Positions 47,001 through 55,768 of a stretch of 64,000 nt of DNA are shown here, piece after piece (within the stretch, counting starts at the first letter, position 1; each line of letters begins with the position of its first letter). The DNA lies in assembly GCF_006016075.1 (NCBI RefSeq), contig NZ_CP040093.1:310001-374000 (forward strand), read 5' to 3'. Source of the DNA: Caloramator sp. E03. GTDB lineage: Bacteria > Bacillota > Clostridia > Clostridiales > Caloramatoraceae. The notes beneath the pieces were generated by a model. It saw nothing but the letters and a program-made list of their open reading frames with translations. It had not been told where the DNA came from and did not search any database. Made by a program: the position numbers and the translations under genes.

Positions 47001-48920
47001 CCAGTTAATATTGCAAACCCGGAAGATATCGAAAAGCTCAAAAAAAGTTTCCCTTTTTCAAAGGTATACCTTGTAGCTGGAAGTGATGTACTTCTAAATG
47101 CTTCAAGCTATAAAATGCCTGATGTTAAAAACTCAATATTCGAGCTATCTCATATAGTCTTTGATAGAAAAAACCAGCATGTTTCTTCAGAAAGTGATAT
47201 TAAATTTTTAAGTACCATAAATAAAATAAAAGGCGAGGTCATAAGGCTTTCTTTACCTGCTAAATATGAAGACATAAGTTCATCTCAAATAAGAAGCAAT
47301 ATAGACGAAAACCGTGATGTTTCAAGCCTTTTAGATCCTTTAGTACAAAATTTCATATACGAAAATGGATTTTATAAAAGAGAGCCACAATATAAATCTA
47401 TTGTAAAGACAATATCAATAGAATTTGAAATAATAGAGAACTTAAATGATGATATTTTAAAAATCCTCTGCAAGTTTTTCGATTCAAATATACAATTGGC
47501 TTTAAAAAAGCTTTCAGAACTTAAAAATAAGGAATCTGCAAGGCTTATTATTGCAAAGGAAGCTAAAAATAACAAAATATTAGGTTTTTCAGCTTTCCAT
47601 TGGGTAAGGTTCAGCTCCCTTTTTCATGAGCTTAAAAACTCTTACGCTACAGAATATATAAGAAATAACGCTGCAGGAAGAATAATATTCATAGATGGTA
47701 TTTTTGTATTTCAAAATCAAAACCATGAAAGCCTTGAGCAGATAATACTAACTGAAACGTTATCATACTGCCTTGCAAAGGACTATGATTATGCTGTCTA
47801 TAAAAACATATTAGATTTTTATAATTCGAAAACTATATACGATATATTAGAAAGTCAAGGGTTTTTAAAGATTTTAAATGATGATATTTTAGCACCAATA
47901 TACGTTGTAAATATGAGCAACCCTTGTACTTTAAACCTTGATGCTGAAACTATGCTAAAAGAACCTTTTAAAAGCAATTCATTAGTAAAACAAACAATAA
48001 TAAAGGCAAGAAAAAAACTGCAAAAAGCATTATCTTCCCTTTATCCTGGGAATCTTGTATTGTCTTTCGATATAAATATGCTCCATGAAAATATTGTAAA
48101 AAGAATATGTACAGAAAATAATGTACCAACACAGGTTATAGAGCCTCAAAGTTTAGGCCCTGCAATGTGCGTACCTTTTGGAAATATATTGAGCAGAAAC
48201 ATAGTCCCAAATACCGTTACAAAGGCTCTTCATACAGAAAAGTTCTTTGCTCCTGATATGAAAAGTTTTACAATAGGGGCATATCCTTATTACCTTCAGC
48301 TTGAAGATCAAGTAAAAGTGCTACGCTCATTTAACAGGCCCGTAATACTTGTTGACGATCTTTTAAATAAAGGCTATAGAATGAAAGTGCTTGATCCTAT
48401 TTTAAACAAGGAAAAAATAAAGGTTCAAAAGATAATAGTAGGAATACTCTCTGGAAGAGGAAAAGAACTTATGGACATACAAAACAGAGAAGTTGATAGT
48501 GCATATTTTCTCCCCAAACTTAGACATTGGTTCAATGAAAGTGCACTCTATCCTTTTATAGGAGGAGACACTCTTTGGAGAGGAGTATATCCAATAAGGA
48601 ACCTTGTACCTTCTATTAACCTTATACTTCCCTACACCTCTCCATCCTTTATAAGGGAAGCAAGCAAAAATTCAATATATAATCTTTCATCAGTATGTAT
48701 TGAAAACGCACTTGATATTCTAAAAGCAATAGAAAAAGAATATCAATCAGTAAATGAAAGAACACTGACATTATTATCCCTTGGAGAAGTATTTGTGTCT
48801 CCAAGATGTCCTGATCACGGAATCAATATGCAATATAACTTAAGCCTTAGCCCTTCAAACTACCTTTTAAACGACTTTGAACTTTTAAAAAGAATAGAAA
48901 ATATAATTAATAGACAATAG
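44019..48920 (+). CDS. Giant fusion: HD - helical repeats - NadD-like nucleotidyltransferase - GNAT-like - PRTase-like
   Basis: About 1633 residues; ATG at 44019 follows GAAGGTGA. Domains seen: HD phosphohydrolase at ~180-295 (DHICGVHH, AAGHDIGK, HIAHNHS, YSDFR); an alpha-helical HEAT-like region at ~380-900; a nucleotidyltransferase at ~922-1120 (FFPGTFDPFSLSHKE, YLVAGSDVL, SSSQIR), whose HxGH motif is SLSH, with the first His lost; a GNAT-like region at ~1125-1310 (RIIFIDGIFV, DILESQGF); and a PRTase-like region at ~1320-1633 with the PRPP-loop motif VILVDDLLNKGYR at ~1441. Combined activities suggest nucleotide or NAD-type cofactor turnover. The function is unknown; it is co-directional and tightly spaced with the next two genes. 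Confidence 0.8.
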   Translation: MQRQTDKTLEYAKKITKELSNKKWIEKNSINEKIAKGIVQNSSFKKNIANIIEKNDFSCRAAFNICKDIFNSIHDDYSEEKWLKIIYQYSLSKAFPNVVDLKINNEIKQACEIYLKILRNISEFQKCSKDNTWQSKYPLYFLTKEEINSLENPLEYNKFIKAFNNDCIYETMKLSQEVLGYNTLDHICGVHHIALNLARQLKKLNLPVDLGRVSGGAAGHDIGKYGCREWESKRVPYLHYYYTDIWFKKHDIQYIGHIAHNHSTWDLELENLPIESLLLIYSDFRVKNNAENVLKPKMHIFSLQESFEIIMNKLDNLDDAKMKRYQKVYSKLKDFEDYMLSLGVDVNNFININLSIPYENTNFSLMHGKEIIDSYKNLSIKHNINLMHLLRDEYSLNKILELARSQENWKNLRKYINAFEEYSTYLTQKQKLITLKFLYDELIHPEDDIRKQCAALIGKLIGTFDEEYRKEIPEDATLNSQSIRGYELFNKYLEMLVNPSHKIIPLHREWIGYSIITVVMSLFSNCKFNQTEGYRNVLLSFYKKYINKDDRIQLYLLEAARHIPISDGSENIHILFEYISHLIKSQNLSLRLSALEASYCIIPYLYGENKQKFTELVSQSINEIMDSISTPSEKYLLYKLSKIINLKINFKNPVAQLQEDTSQSSDIFLSNLKTATNWIVKRVQIEMQLKYALSNYKTVGLYTALHFCNILKVSAYEYVRNRAGESLIKVIPYLSPEQRNDVAIELLRALELEGYQFTEYIPKYLGIVILYLEPIELDELIDDLQEKIKQSSPELCSLLLKTIGIAIANYSKYKSFSSESEDKYNKRLIKLLGILLNGLVNYNVEVKQYAFSVIGKDIFGSSSLSSDEKVNIFKLIAKKVLTLIKDDMKDDLQLLTNAATLNHIYRFISDYTFLKGQIELPYPEKVAFFPGTFDPFSLSHKEISKSIRDLGFEVYLQIDEFSWSKQTLPNLIRRSITNMSVADELNIFLYPEDMPVNIANPEDIEKLKKSFPFSKVYLVAGSDVLLNASSYKMPDVKNSIFELSHIVFDRKNQHVSSESDIKFLSTINKIKGEVIRLSLPAKYEDISSSQIRSNIDENRDVSSLLDPLVQNFIYENGFYKREPQYKSIVKTISIEFEIIENLNDDILKILCKFFDSNIQLALKKLSELKNKESARLIIAKEAKNNKILGFSAFHWVRFSSLFHELKNSYATEYIRNNAAGRIIFIDGIFVFQNQNHESLEQIILTETLSYCLAKDYDYAVYKNILDFYNSKTIYDILESQGFLKILNDDILAPIYVVNMSNPCTLNLDAETMLKEPFKSNSLVKQTIIKARKKLQKALSSLYPGNLVLSFDINMLHENIVKRICTENNVPTQVIEPQSLGPAMCVPFGNILSRNIVPNTVTKALHTEKFFAPDMKSFTIGAYPYYLQLEDQVKVLRSFNRPVILVDDLLNKGYRMKVLDPILNKEKIKVQKIIVGILSGRGKELMDIQNREVDSAYFLPKLRHWFNESALYPFIGGDTLWRGVYPIRNLVPSINLILPYTSPSFIREASKNSIYNLSSVCIENALDILKAIEKEYQSVNERTLTLLSLGEVFVSPRCPDHGINMQYNLSLSPSNYLLNDFELLKRIENIINRQ

Positions 48921-48929
48921 AGGTGAAAT

Positions 48930-50164
48930 ATGAATTACTATAGATATAAAAACGAGATAATAATATCCAATGAAAAGTTAAATTTTGAAGAAGTTACTGA
49001 AAAGGAAGTTTTATTAAAGGATAAAATATATGCTGCTCTCTTTATGCCTCCTCTTTATTCAAAAAAAACATTTTGTGTATCAGATGAAGATATGCTTTTT
49101 CAGTCAAAGGAAAGCATAGATATAGTTAAAAAGAATTTTAAAAGCTATGATATTCCAAACTTTATTAAAGAAAAAATTAATAAAAGAAAAGTACAAGGAA
49201 TAAATCTCAACAGCCCCAATTGGGAGGATGTTTTAAGCTATAATATGCCTTCAAAGTGGAGAGTAAATATTGCAGGTCTTGGAGATGTTGGTGGAATGCT
49301 CCTTTGTGGCCTTAAGCTCCTTGGAAAAGATATTATAAGCAGCATAGGGATATATGACATAGATGATAATAAAGTAAAACGATATGTTTATGAGACTAAT
49401 GAAATACTATCATCAGCTGATAATAATTTAAGTCCATTTATAAATGCAGTAAATATTGATGAAATTTTCAATTGTGATATTTTTATATTCTGTGTTACTG
49501 CTGGGATTCCTAAGATTGATGAAAACTGCATTGATGTTAGAATGGCGCAATATGAAAAAAATCTAAAGATTATAAAAGAATATGCAAAAAAGGCTCGTGA
49601 AGTTAACTTTAAAGGCATATTTGCAGTAGTTTCAGATCCTGTTGACCTTCTTTGCAAAGCAGTCTTTAAATTTAGCAATATAAATGATAAAGGTGAATTA
49701 GATCTTTTAGGTCTTGCCCCTGAAAGAATAAGAGGCTACGGATTGGGAGTCATGAATGCCAGAGCAGCTTTTTATGCAAATGATATAGGTCTTGGAGAAA
49801 AATATTTAAAGGAAGGTAGGGTATTTGGTCCTCATGGAGAAGGATTAATCGTTGCAAACAGCATTAAAGATTACGATGATAGTATTTCTATCTATCTCAC
49901 TGAAAAAACAAAAAAGCTAATTTAGATGTAAGAGAAATTGGTTATAAGCCCTACATAGCTCCTGCCCTATCCTCTGGAGCTCTATCTATAATCTCAACAT
50001 TGAAGGGAGAATGGAATTACAGCTGTGTGTTTTTAGATGGGGTTTATATGGGTATTAAAAACAGACTTCTTCCTTGTGGAGTTGAAATCGAAAGACTTAA
50101 TATTCCTGATATATTATTTGAAAGAATAAAAAAAGCCTTTGAGGAGCTTAAAAATTATGAATGA
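48930..50164 (+). pseudogene. LDH/MDH-like Rossmann protein, frameshifted as given
   Basis: An NAD-dependent lactate/malate-dehydrogenase-type fold with a ~110-residue extra N-terminal part. Seen: IAGLGDVGG (~116), VVSDPVDLL, LGLAPERIRGYGLGVMNARA and VFGPHGEGLIVAN, where His matches the catalytic His. The frame stops at 49925. One more A in the run at 49910-49915 restores ANLDVREIGYKPYIAPALSSG and continues to 50164, giving ~410 residues. It begins 10 bp after the giant fusion (RBS AGAGGTGA). Its substrate need not be lactate: the substrate-binding Arg motifs are not clearly kept. Confidence 0.75.
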
Positions 50165-51200
50165 TATATATGTATTACTTCCAAAGTTTATATCAAAAGA
50201 ACTTAATATGATGGTTGAGGCTACTTTAGATAATAATAAAGCAGTTTTTATTAAAGATTACGATGAAAGCTATGATTTTAAAAACAAAAAAATACTAATA
50301 GCACTTGAACTTGATAAAGCAGGATACTGCCTATCAATTGATAGCATTATCTCAAAAATATATGAAAAAGACATCAACGCTTTCCAAGGGTCAAAAGCTG
50401 CTCTATTAGTTCATAGCTGCAGTGAACTATATACAAAAAGTACTTCATCAAATATTATATTTCTTTTAAATCAAGCAGGCTGTAGTTTCATTGGGCATCC
50501 AGTTGTTGAGGCAACTGCTTCCCTTTCAAACTTTTTAACATGGCAAAAGACTTTGAATATGAATCTCTTAGATATTTGCCTTAAAATGTGCAGCCAACTT
50601 GGTAAAAGACTCTTAGAAGATGATATTAAAAATAAAAAATGCCCTAAAATACTTGTACTTCATTCCAGCTCTCATACTACTTCAAATACCTTAACCCTTT
50701 GGAATATGATAAAAAAGCATCTTAAAGGATATGATATAAAAGAAATTCACGTTGAAAATGGAACTATACAGGATTGTAAAGGCTGTTCCTTTAAAACTTG
50801 TATACACTACAGCAAGCAAAGCAGCTGCTTTTATGGAGGGTTTGTTGTAGAAGAAGTTTTTCCTGCAATTGAAAGCTGTGACGCGATTGTTTGGATATGC
50901 CCAAATTACAATGATTCTATATCAGCAAATCTTATGGCAGTTATAAACAGAATAACTGCACTTTATAGAAAAATATCATTTTATGATAAAAGCCTTTTCT
51001 CGGTAATAGTGTCTGGTAACTCTGGCAGTGATAGCGTCGCAAAGCAGCTTATTGATGCTTTAAATATAAATAAAGGGTTCCGTCTCCCTCCAAAGTTTTG
51101 CATAATGGCAACTGCTAACGATCCAGGTTCTATCAAAAAAGTAGAAAATATAGAAATTAAAGTAAAAGAATTCGCAAAAATCATTAAGGAAAACCTATAA
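50157..51200 (+). CDS. NADPH-dependent FMN reductase-like flavoprotein with N-terminal extension
   Basis: About 347 residues. The C-terminal half (from ~160) is a flavodoxin-like FMN_red domain: KILVLHSSSHTTSNTL (phosphate-binding loop), a Cys cluster in QDCKGCSFKTC, and AIVWICPNYNDSISANL. The N-terminal ~155 residues look like a second, diverged module (LLVHSCSELYTKSTSSN, FIGHPVVEATASL). Start 50157 (RBS GAGGAG) overlaps the restored LDH-like stop by 8 bp, so the two are translationally coupled. It likely supplies reduced flavin or performs a reduction in the three-gene pathway. Confidence 0.75.
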   Translation: MNDIYVLLPKFISKELNMMVEATLDNNKAVFIKDYDESYDFKNKKILIALELDKAGYCLSIDSIISKIYEKDINAFQGSKAALLVHSCSELYTKSTSSNIIFLLNQAGCSFIGHPVVEATASLSNFLTWQKTLNMNLLDICLKMCSQLGKRLLEDDIKNKKCPKILVLHSSSHTTSNTLTLWNMIKKHLKGYDIKEIHVENGTIQDCKGCSFKTCIHYSKQSSCFYGGFVVEEVFPAIESCDAIVWICPNYNDSISANLMAVINRITALYRKISFYDKSLFSVIVSGNSGSDSVAKQLIDALNINKGFRLPPKFCIMATANDPGSIKKVENIEIKVKEFAKIIKENL

Positions 51201-51228
51201 AAAGCCATAACCATTAAGGTTTGGCTTT

Positions 51229-51229
<1 letters not shown>
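51199..51229. terminator. Bidirectional terminator between the FMN-reductase-like gene and pyrR
   Basis: AAAAGCC...GGCTTTT with an inner ACC/GGT pairing. Confidence 0.75.
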
Positions 51230-51783
<554 letters not shown>

Positions 51784-51825
51784 CTAAAACTTTTAATTAA
51801 AATATAATGGATACAAAAGATAAAA

Positions 51826-52740
51826 TCAACTATTCCTAAGCTTTTTAATAAGTTCATTAAAATAATCCGGCAGTGGTGCCGAAAACTCCATATACTCTCC
51901 CTTTGTTGGATGAATAAAACCTAATGTCATAGCATGAAGGGCTTGCCCTTTAAGCTTATATTTCTGTTTTTTATAGCCATATACAGGATCTCCAACAAGA
52001 GGATGACCAATATGCGCTAAATGAACTCTTATCTGGTGTGTTCTTCCAGTTTCAAGCTTTGCTTGAATCAAAGTATTTTCCTTATATCTCTCAATAACTT
52101 TAAAATGAGTAACTGCATTCCTTCCACCATTTTTTACAACGGCCATTTTCTTTCTTTCAACAGGATGCCTACCTATTGGAAGATTTATTACCCCACTATC
52201 ATTCTTTATTATTCCTTCAACCAATGCAACATATATTCTATTTACACTGTGCTCTTTTATCTGTTCTGCTAATTTTTTATGAGCGATATCATTTTTAGCT
52301 ATAACTAAAACTCCTGATGTATCCTTATCTATTCTATGAACAATTCCCGGTCTTATTTCTCCGTTAATACCTGATAAATTGCTACACCTTGCAAGTAGAG
52401 CATTAACAAGTGTTCCAGTATAATTTCCAGCTGCAGGATGAACTACCATACCCTGAGGTTTGTTTACAACCGCAATATCCTCATCCTCATAAAGTATTTC
52501 AATATCTATATCCTCTGGCACAATATCTATTTTAACAGGATCTGGTATTTCAATCTCTATCTTATCTCCTGCCTTTACTTTATAGTTGCTTTTTATCTTT
52601 TTCCCTTCAACAAGAATCTTACCTTCATCTATAAGCTTTTGTACCTGTGTTCTTGATACATCTTCTATCTTTTTACTTATATAAATATCTATCCTTTTAT
52701 CTGCATCTTCAAAATCGACTTCTAAATTTATCAACTTCAT
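51826..52740 (-). CDS. RluD-family 23S rRNA pseudouridine synthase
   Basis: A 304-residue enzyme: an N-terminal S4 RNA-binding domain (RIDIYISKKIEDVSRTQVQKL region) and a catalytic domain with the RluA-type motif RPGIVHRIDKDTSGVLVIAK (catalytic Asp in RIDKDTSG). LETGRTHQIRVHLAHIGHPLVGD follows (parts GRTHQIRVHL, HPLVGDPVYG). Start 52740 follows GGAGTGATGAT; a longer frame overlapping lspA has no ribosome site. Usually paired with lspA in Firmicutes, as here. Confidence 0.93.
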   Translation of the reverse strand: MKLINLEVDFEDADKRIDIYISKKIEDVSRTQVQKLIDEGKILVEGKKIKSNYKVKAGDKIEIEIPDPVKIDIVPEDIDIEILYEDEDIAVVNKPQGMVVHPAAGNYTGTLVNALLARCSNLSGINGEIRPGIVHRIDKDTSGVLVIAKNDIAHKKLAEQIKEHSVNRIYVALVEGIIKNDSGVINLPIGRHPVERKKMAVVKNGGRNAVTHFKVIERYKENTLIQAKLETGRTHQIRVHLAHIGHPLVGDPVYGYKKQKYKLKGQALHAMTLGFIHPTKGEYMEFSAPLPDYFNELIKKLRNS

Positions 52741-52753
52741 ATCATCACTCCAA

Positions 52754-53200
52754 CTATTCCTTAACAAATATGATTATAATTGAGAGCATTATCGTACCAC
52801 ATACAACTAATATATCAGCAAAATTAAATACAGGCCAATCAAATATATTCTTAATATAAAAATGGATAAAATCAATAACATATCCCTTCATTATCCTGTC
52901 TATAAGGTTTCCTATAGCTCCTGAAATAATTAGTATCAAGCTTAACTTAATATATTTAGATAAGCCTTTATTCTTTAAAAGATAGTAAAGCATTAAAGCT
53001 ATAACTACAGAAGTTAGCCCAACTAAAAAGAACTTTTTATTTTTAAATATTCCAAATGCCGCACCTCTATTTTCAAGGTATGTTAATGAAAGATATCCTG
53101 TAATCAAATTTATATTGCCATCAGGATATAAATTAAGCTTTGCAAGAAGTTTTGTAAGCTGGTCTATAAAAACAAGTAATAAAATCCAAAAAACTTCCAT
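52754..53200 (-). CDS. lspA: Lipoprotein signal peptidase (SPase II)
   Basis: A 148-residue membrane aspartyl protease with four helices, removing signal peptides of prolipoproteins such as LivK and the SBP in this window. Conserved parts are IDQLTKLLAK, YLENRGAAFGIF, GAIGNLIDRIMKGYVIDFI (first catalytic Asp) and VFNFADILVVCG (second). It ends 13 bp before the rluD-like start and forms an operon with it. Confidence 0.95.
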   Translation of the reverse strand: MEVFWILLLVFIDQLTKLLAKLNLYPDGNINLITGYLSLTYLENRGAAFGIFKNKKFFLVGLTSVVIALMLYYLLKNKGLSKYIKLSLILIISGAIGNLIDRIMKGYVIDFIHFYIKNIFDWPVFNFADILVVCGTIMLSIIIIFVKE

Positions 53201-53383
53201 GGTAATCCCCCTTATCTGCTGCTACTTATTTTATCATAAAATAAGACTTGCAAATATGCAAGCCATACATTTACAAATATAGCCTCTAAACTATTAAATC
53301 AAATTCTAGTTTCTATTTCTTCCTATAACTTTTTATGCGTAATTTATATATGTTGAAAATCTATATTTTATTATATAAATATA

Positions 53384-54031
53384 TTATGGAAGTTGCTTTC
53401 TATACTGCTCATTAGATATGTTATCAGTAGGTTCAACAATACCTCCATCGGCCTTAGTCTCACTTTTGGACGTAAATTCTCCTTTTAAATCATCAAAGTT
53501 TCTTATTATGCCTGGTCTTTTTTCATATTGAGCTACATCCTGCCAGGCATCTTCATCATCATACATTATATCGTTTTCCATATCAGCACTTATGTCCATA
53601 AAGCTCCTTCCAAAAGGTTTTAAAACCTCTTCCTCAACTGGCCTATCATACTTATAAGTCTTGTAGTTTGCTTTCTTGCTCTCACATTCAACACAGGTAG
53701 TGGCATAAGGCATAAAATCAAGCCTTTCTTTAGGAATGTCAGAGCCACAAATTTCACATTTACCATAACTCCCATTTTCAATTCGGCTTAAAGCATTTTC
53801 TATGCGACTAATTATTTCCTTTTCATTATCTAAAAGAGCATATCTTCTCTCCTTTTCAAACATCTCAGAACCAAAATCTGCAGGGTGGTTATCAATTAAA
53901 GACAACTCCTCTACCTCTTCCCTTTGATTTTCAGCCATTCCATTTTTTAAAATAGAATCTATTGTTTCTAAAACCCTATTCTTCTCTTCTAATAACTTGT
54001 TTTTATAATATAATAGCATTTGGCTTTCCAT
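53384..54031 (-). CDS. TraR/DksA-type zinc-finger protein, YteA sporulation family
   Basis: A 215-residue protein: an N-terminal coiled segment (LLYYKNKLLEEKNRVLETID), a conserved EELSLIDNHPADFGSEMFEKE block, then the C4 finger YGKCEICGSDIPKERLDFMP...CVEC. Length and the acidic tail match the Bacillus YteA family found in spore formers. It may bind RNA polymerase like DksA, but that is untested. It lies 10 bp after a DUF5665 gene. Confidence 0.85.
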   Translation of the reverse strand: MESQMLLYYKNKLLEEKNRVLETIDSILKNGMAENQREEVEELSLIDNHPADFGSEMFEKERRYALLDNEKEIISRIENALSRIENGSYGKCEICGSDIPKERLDFMPYATTCVECESKKANYKTYKYDRPVEEEVLKPFGRSFMDISADMENDIMYDDEDAWQDVAQYEKRPGIIRNFDDLKGEFTSKSETKADGGIVEPTDNISNEQYRKQLP

Positions 54032-54041
54032 AGTAATCCTC

Positions 54042-54344
54042 CTATCTAATACTTGATTGAACTAACTTTACAACTTCTGATACAAACCCTCCTATTATAG
54101 GCAAGTTAAGCATAACAAGCCTTTGAAGTGAATATAGCACTATTGCACCAAGTATAGTAAAACCTATCGCAATCCCAAAACCTCTTGAAATCCCTCCAAG
54201 GAAGTTTAATATAATTATCCTTGTAGGATTTTGCATGAGATCTACATAGTTTCCAATTTTAGCCCTTTCAAGTTGCATACCTATATTTCTAATAAGTTCT
54301 TCATATTTTTCTATATCTTTTTTATCCTCAAAGCCTTTATCCAC
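54042..54344 (-). CDS. DUF5665-like small membrane protein
   Basis: A 100-residue protein with an N-terminal helical charged part (ERAKIGNYVDLMQNPTRI) and two membrane helices (about 48-70, 76-94). The segment NPTRIIILNFLGGISRGFGIAIGFT is typical of a family conserved in clostridia (DUF5665). Function unknown. It is transcribed just before the yteA-like gene. RBS AGGAGGC. Confidence 0.75.
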   Translation of the reverse strand: MDKGFEDKKDIEKYEELIRNIGMQLERAKIGNYVDLMQNPTRIIILNFLGGISRGFGIAIGFTILGAIVLYSLQRLVMLNLPIIGGFVSEVVKLVQSSIR

Positions 54345-54403
54345 AGTATTGCCTCCTTTTATTTTATTTTACCTATATAGTTAATAAATTATTATGATTT
54401 TAC

Positions 54404-54466
54404 TAAAAGAGCCCATATACTGCTTAGTTGATTTTTAGTATTCATTTAATAAGCAGTATATGAGCC
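54404..54466 (-). terminator. Long hairpin terminator of aroB
   Basis: GAGCCCATATACTGCTTA / TAAGCAGTATATGAGCC, a 16-17-bp stem with a 22-nt loop, followed by TTTTAG on the minus strand. It resembles the hairpin at 11524-11578 in size and outer bases. Confidence 0.8.
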
Positions 54467-54479
54467 TTATTTGTATTAA

Positions 54480-55553
54480 TCAAACAATTTTAATTGTATT
54501 AAATTCATTTAAACAATTATAGATAAAATCATATTTTAAATTGTCTATAATAATTGCATTTCCTATTTTACTAGGTAATACAAACTTTACTTCATTAGAT
54601 GTTTTTTTCTTGTCATTTTTAACATATTCTAAAATATTTTCCACATCCATAGTACACTTTACAGGAAGACCAAAAAAGCTAAGTATAGATATTAGCTTAT
54701 AATATATTTTTTCATCAATAAGATTTAGTTTCAAAGCTATATAGGATTCTATTGCCATTCCTACGGATATAGCTTCGCCATGGGTAAACTTAAAATTAGA
54801 GGCACTTTCAATTCCATGACCTATAGTATGACCAAAATTTAATATAAGTCTTTTATCTTTATCGAACTCATCTTCTTCTACTATATTGCCTTTTATTTTC
54901 ACACATTCTGAAACTATATGAATTAGTTTATCAGATTCTCTTTCTAATATAGCTTTTTTATTTATTTCTATATAATTAAAAAAATCTTTGTTACATATAA
55001 AGCCGTATTTTATAACTTCTGCTAAACCATTAATATATTCCCTTTCACTTAAAGTCTTTATAAAGTTAACATCAATATATACAAAAGAAGGCTGATAAAT
55101 ACACCCTATAATATTTTTTATATTTTTAAAGTTATATCCATTTTTCCCTCCAATACTGCTATCACATTGAGCTACAAGAGTTGTTGGAATATGGACTATT
55201 TTCAATCCTCTCATAAAAGTAGAAGCTACAAAACCTGCTAGATCTCCGACAACTCCACCTCCAATAGCTATAACAGCTGTTTTTCTATTTACGTTCTTCT
55301 TTATCATTTCTTCATATATTTGTGAAATTACATCATAAGTCTTACTCTCTTCTCCTGGCTCTATTATATATATTCCTACAGCTTTATCTTTAAGCAGATC
55401 AATATACCTTCTATGAAGGTTATAAATATTTTCATCAGTTACTATAAAGCAGCTTTTTATTTTATGTATTTCCAGCTGGAATATAAGATTTTGGTGGCTT
55501 GATGTTATAATTGCACTATATTCTTTAGATGTTTTTATTTTTATCTCCTTCAT
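54480..55553 (-). CDS. aroB: 3-dehydroquinate synthase
   Basis: A 357-residue NAD- and zinc-dependent enzyme that closes DAHP to 3-dehydroquinate in the shikimate pathway. Seen: GEESKTYDVISQIYEEM, AIGGGVVGDLAGFVASTFMRG (parts GGGVVGDLAGFVAS, IPTTLVAQCDSSIGGK), LAEVIKYGFI (metal Glu), and LNFGHTIGHGIE (metal His). Start 55553 follows AAAAGGAG. No other aro genes are adjacent. The ~200 bp before it hold only AT-rich sequence and the ileS terminator. Confidence 0.95.
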   Translation of the reverse strand: MKEIKIKTSKEYSAIITSSHQNLIFQLEIHKIKSCFIVTDENIYNLHRRYIDLLKDKAVGIYIIEPGEESKTYDVISQIYEEMIKKNVNRKTAVIAIGGGVVGDLAGFVASTFMRGLKIVHIPTTLVAQCDSSIGGKNGYNFKNIKNIIGCIYQPSFVYIDVNFIKTLSEREYINGLAEVIKYGFICNKDFFNYIEINKKAILERESDKLIHIVSECVKIKGNIVEEDEFDKDKRLILNFGHTIGHGIESASNFKFTHGEAISVGMAIESYIALKLNLIDEKIYYKLISILSFFGLPVKCTMDVENILEYVKNDKKKTSNEVKFVLPSKIGNAIIIDNLKYDFIYNCLNEFNTIKIV

Positions 55554-55736
55554 AGAAAAAACTCCTTTTATAGAATTTACTATCCATATTATAGCAAAGT
55601 AAATTATTTTTAACACATTAAAGTTAATTATTTATCAAAACATATTAAAATATGAATTTAAGCATAAAAAAAGTCAGAGACTGCTACTTTAATAAAAATT
55701 CATATAGTTTTTTCCAAGATTAGAAATCAAAACTAT

Positions 55737-55768
55737 AAATAAAGCCAGCCTAAGGCTGGCTTTATTTA
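55737..55768 (-). terminator. Terminator of ileS
   Basis: ATAAAGCCAGCC / GGCTGGCTTTAT, a 12-bp perfect stem with a TTA loop, overlapping the ileS stop region. Confidence 0.82.

Noticed and set aside
46800-47380. A free-standing nadD gene
   Set aside because: The NadD-like segment is in one continuous frame with the rest of the giant protein, with no internal start or stop.
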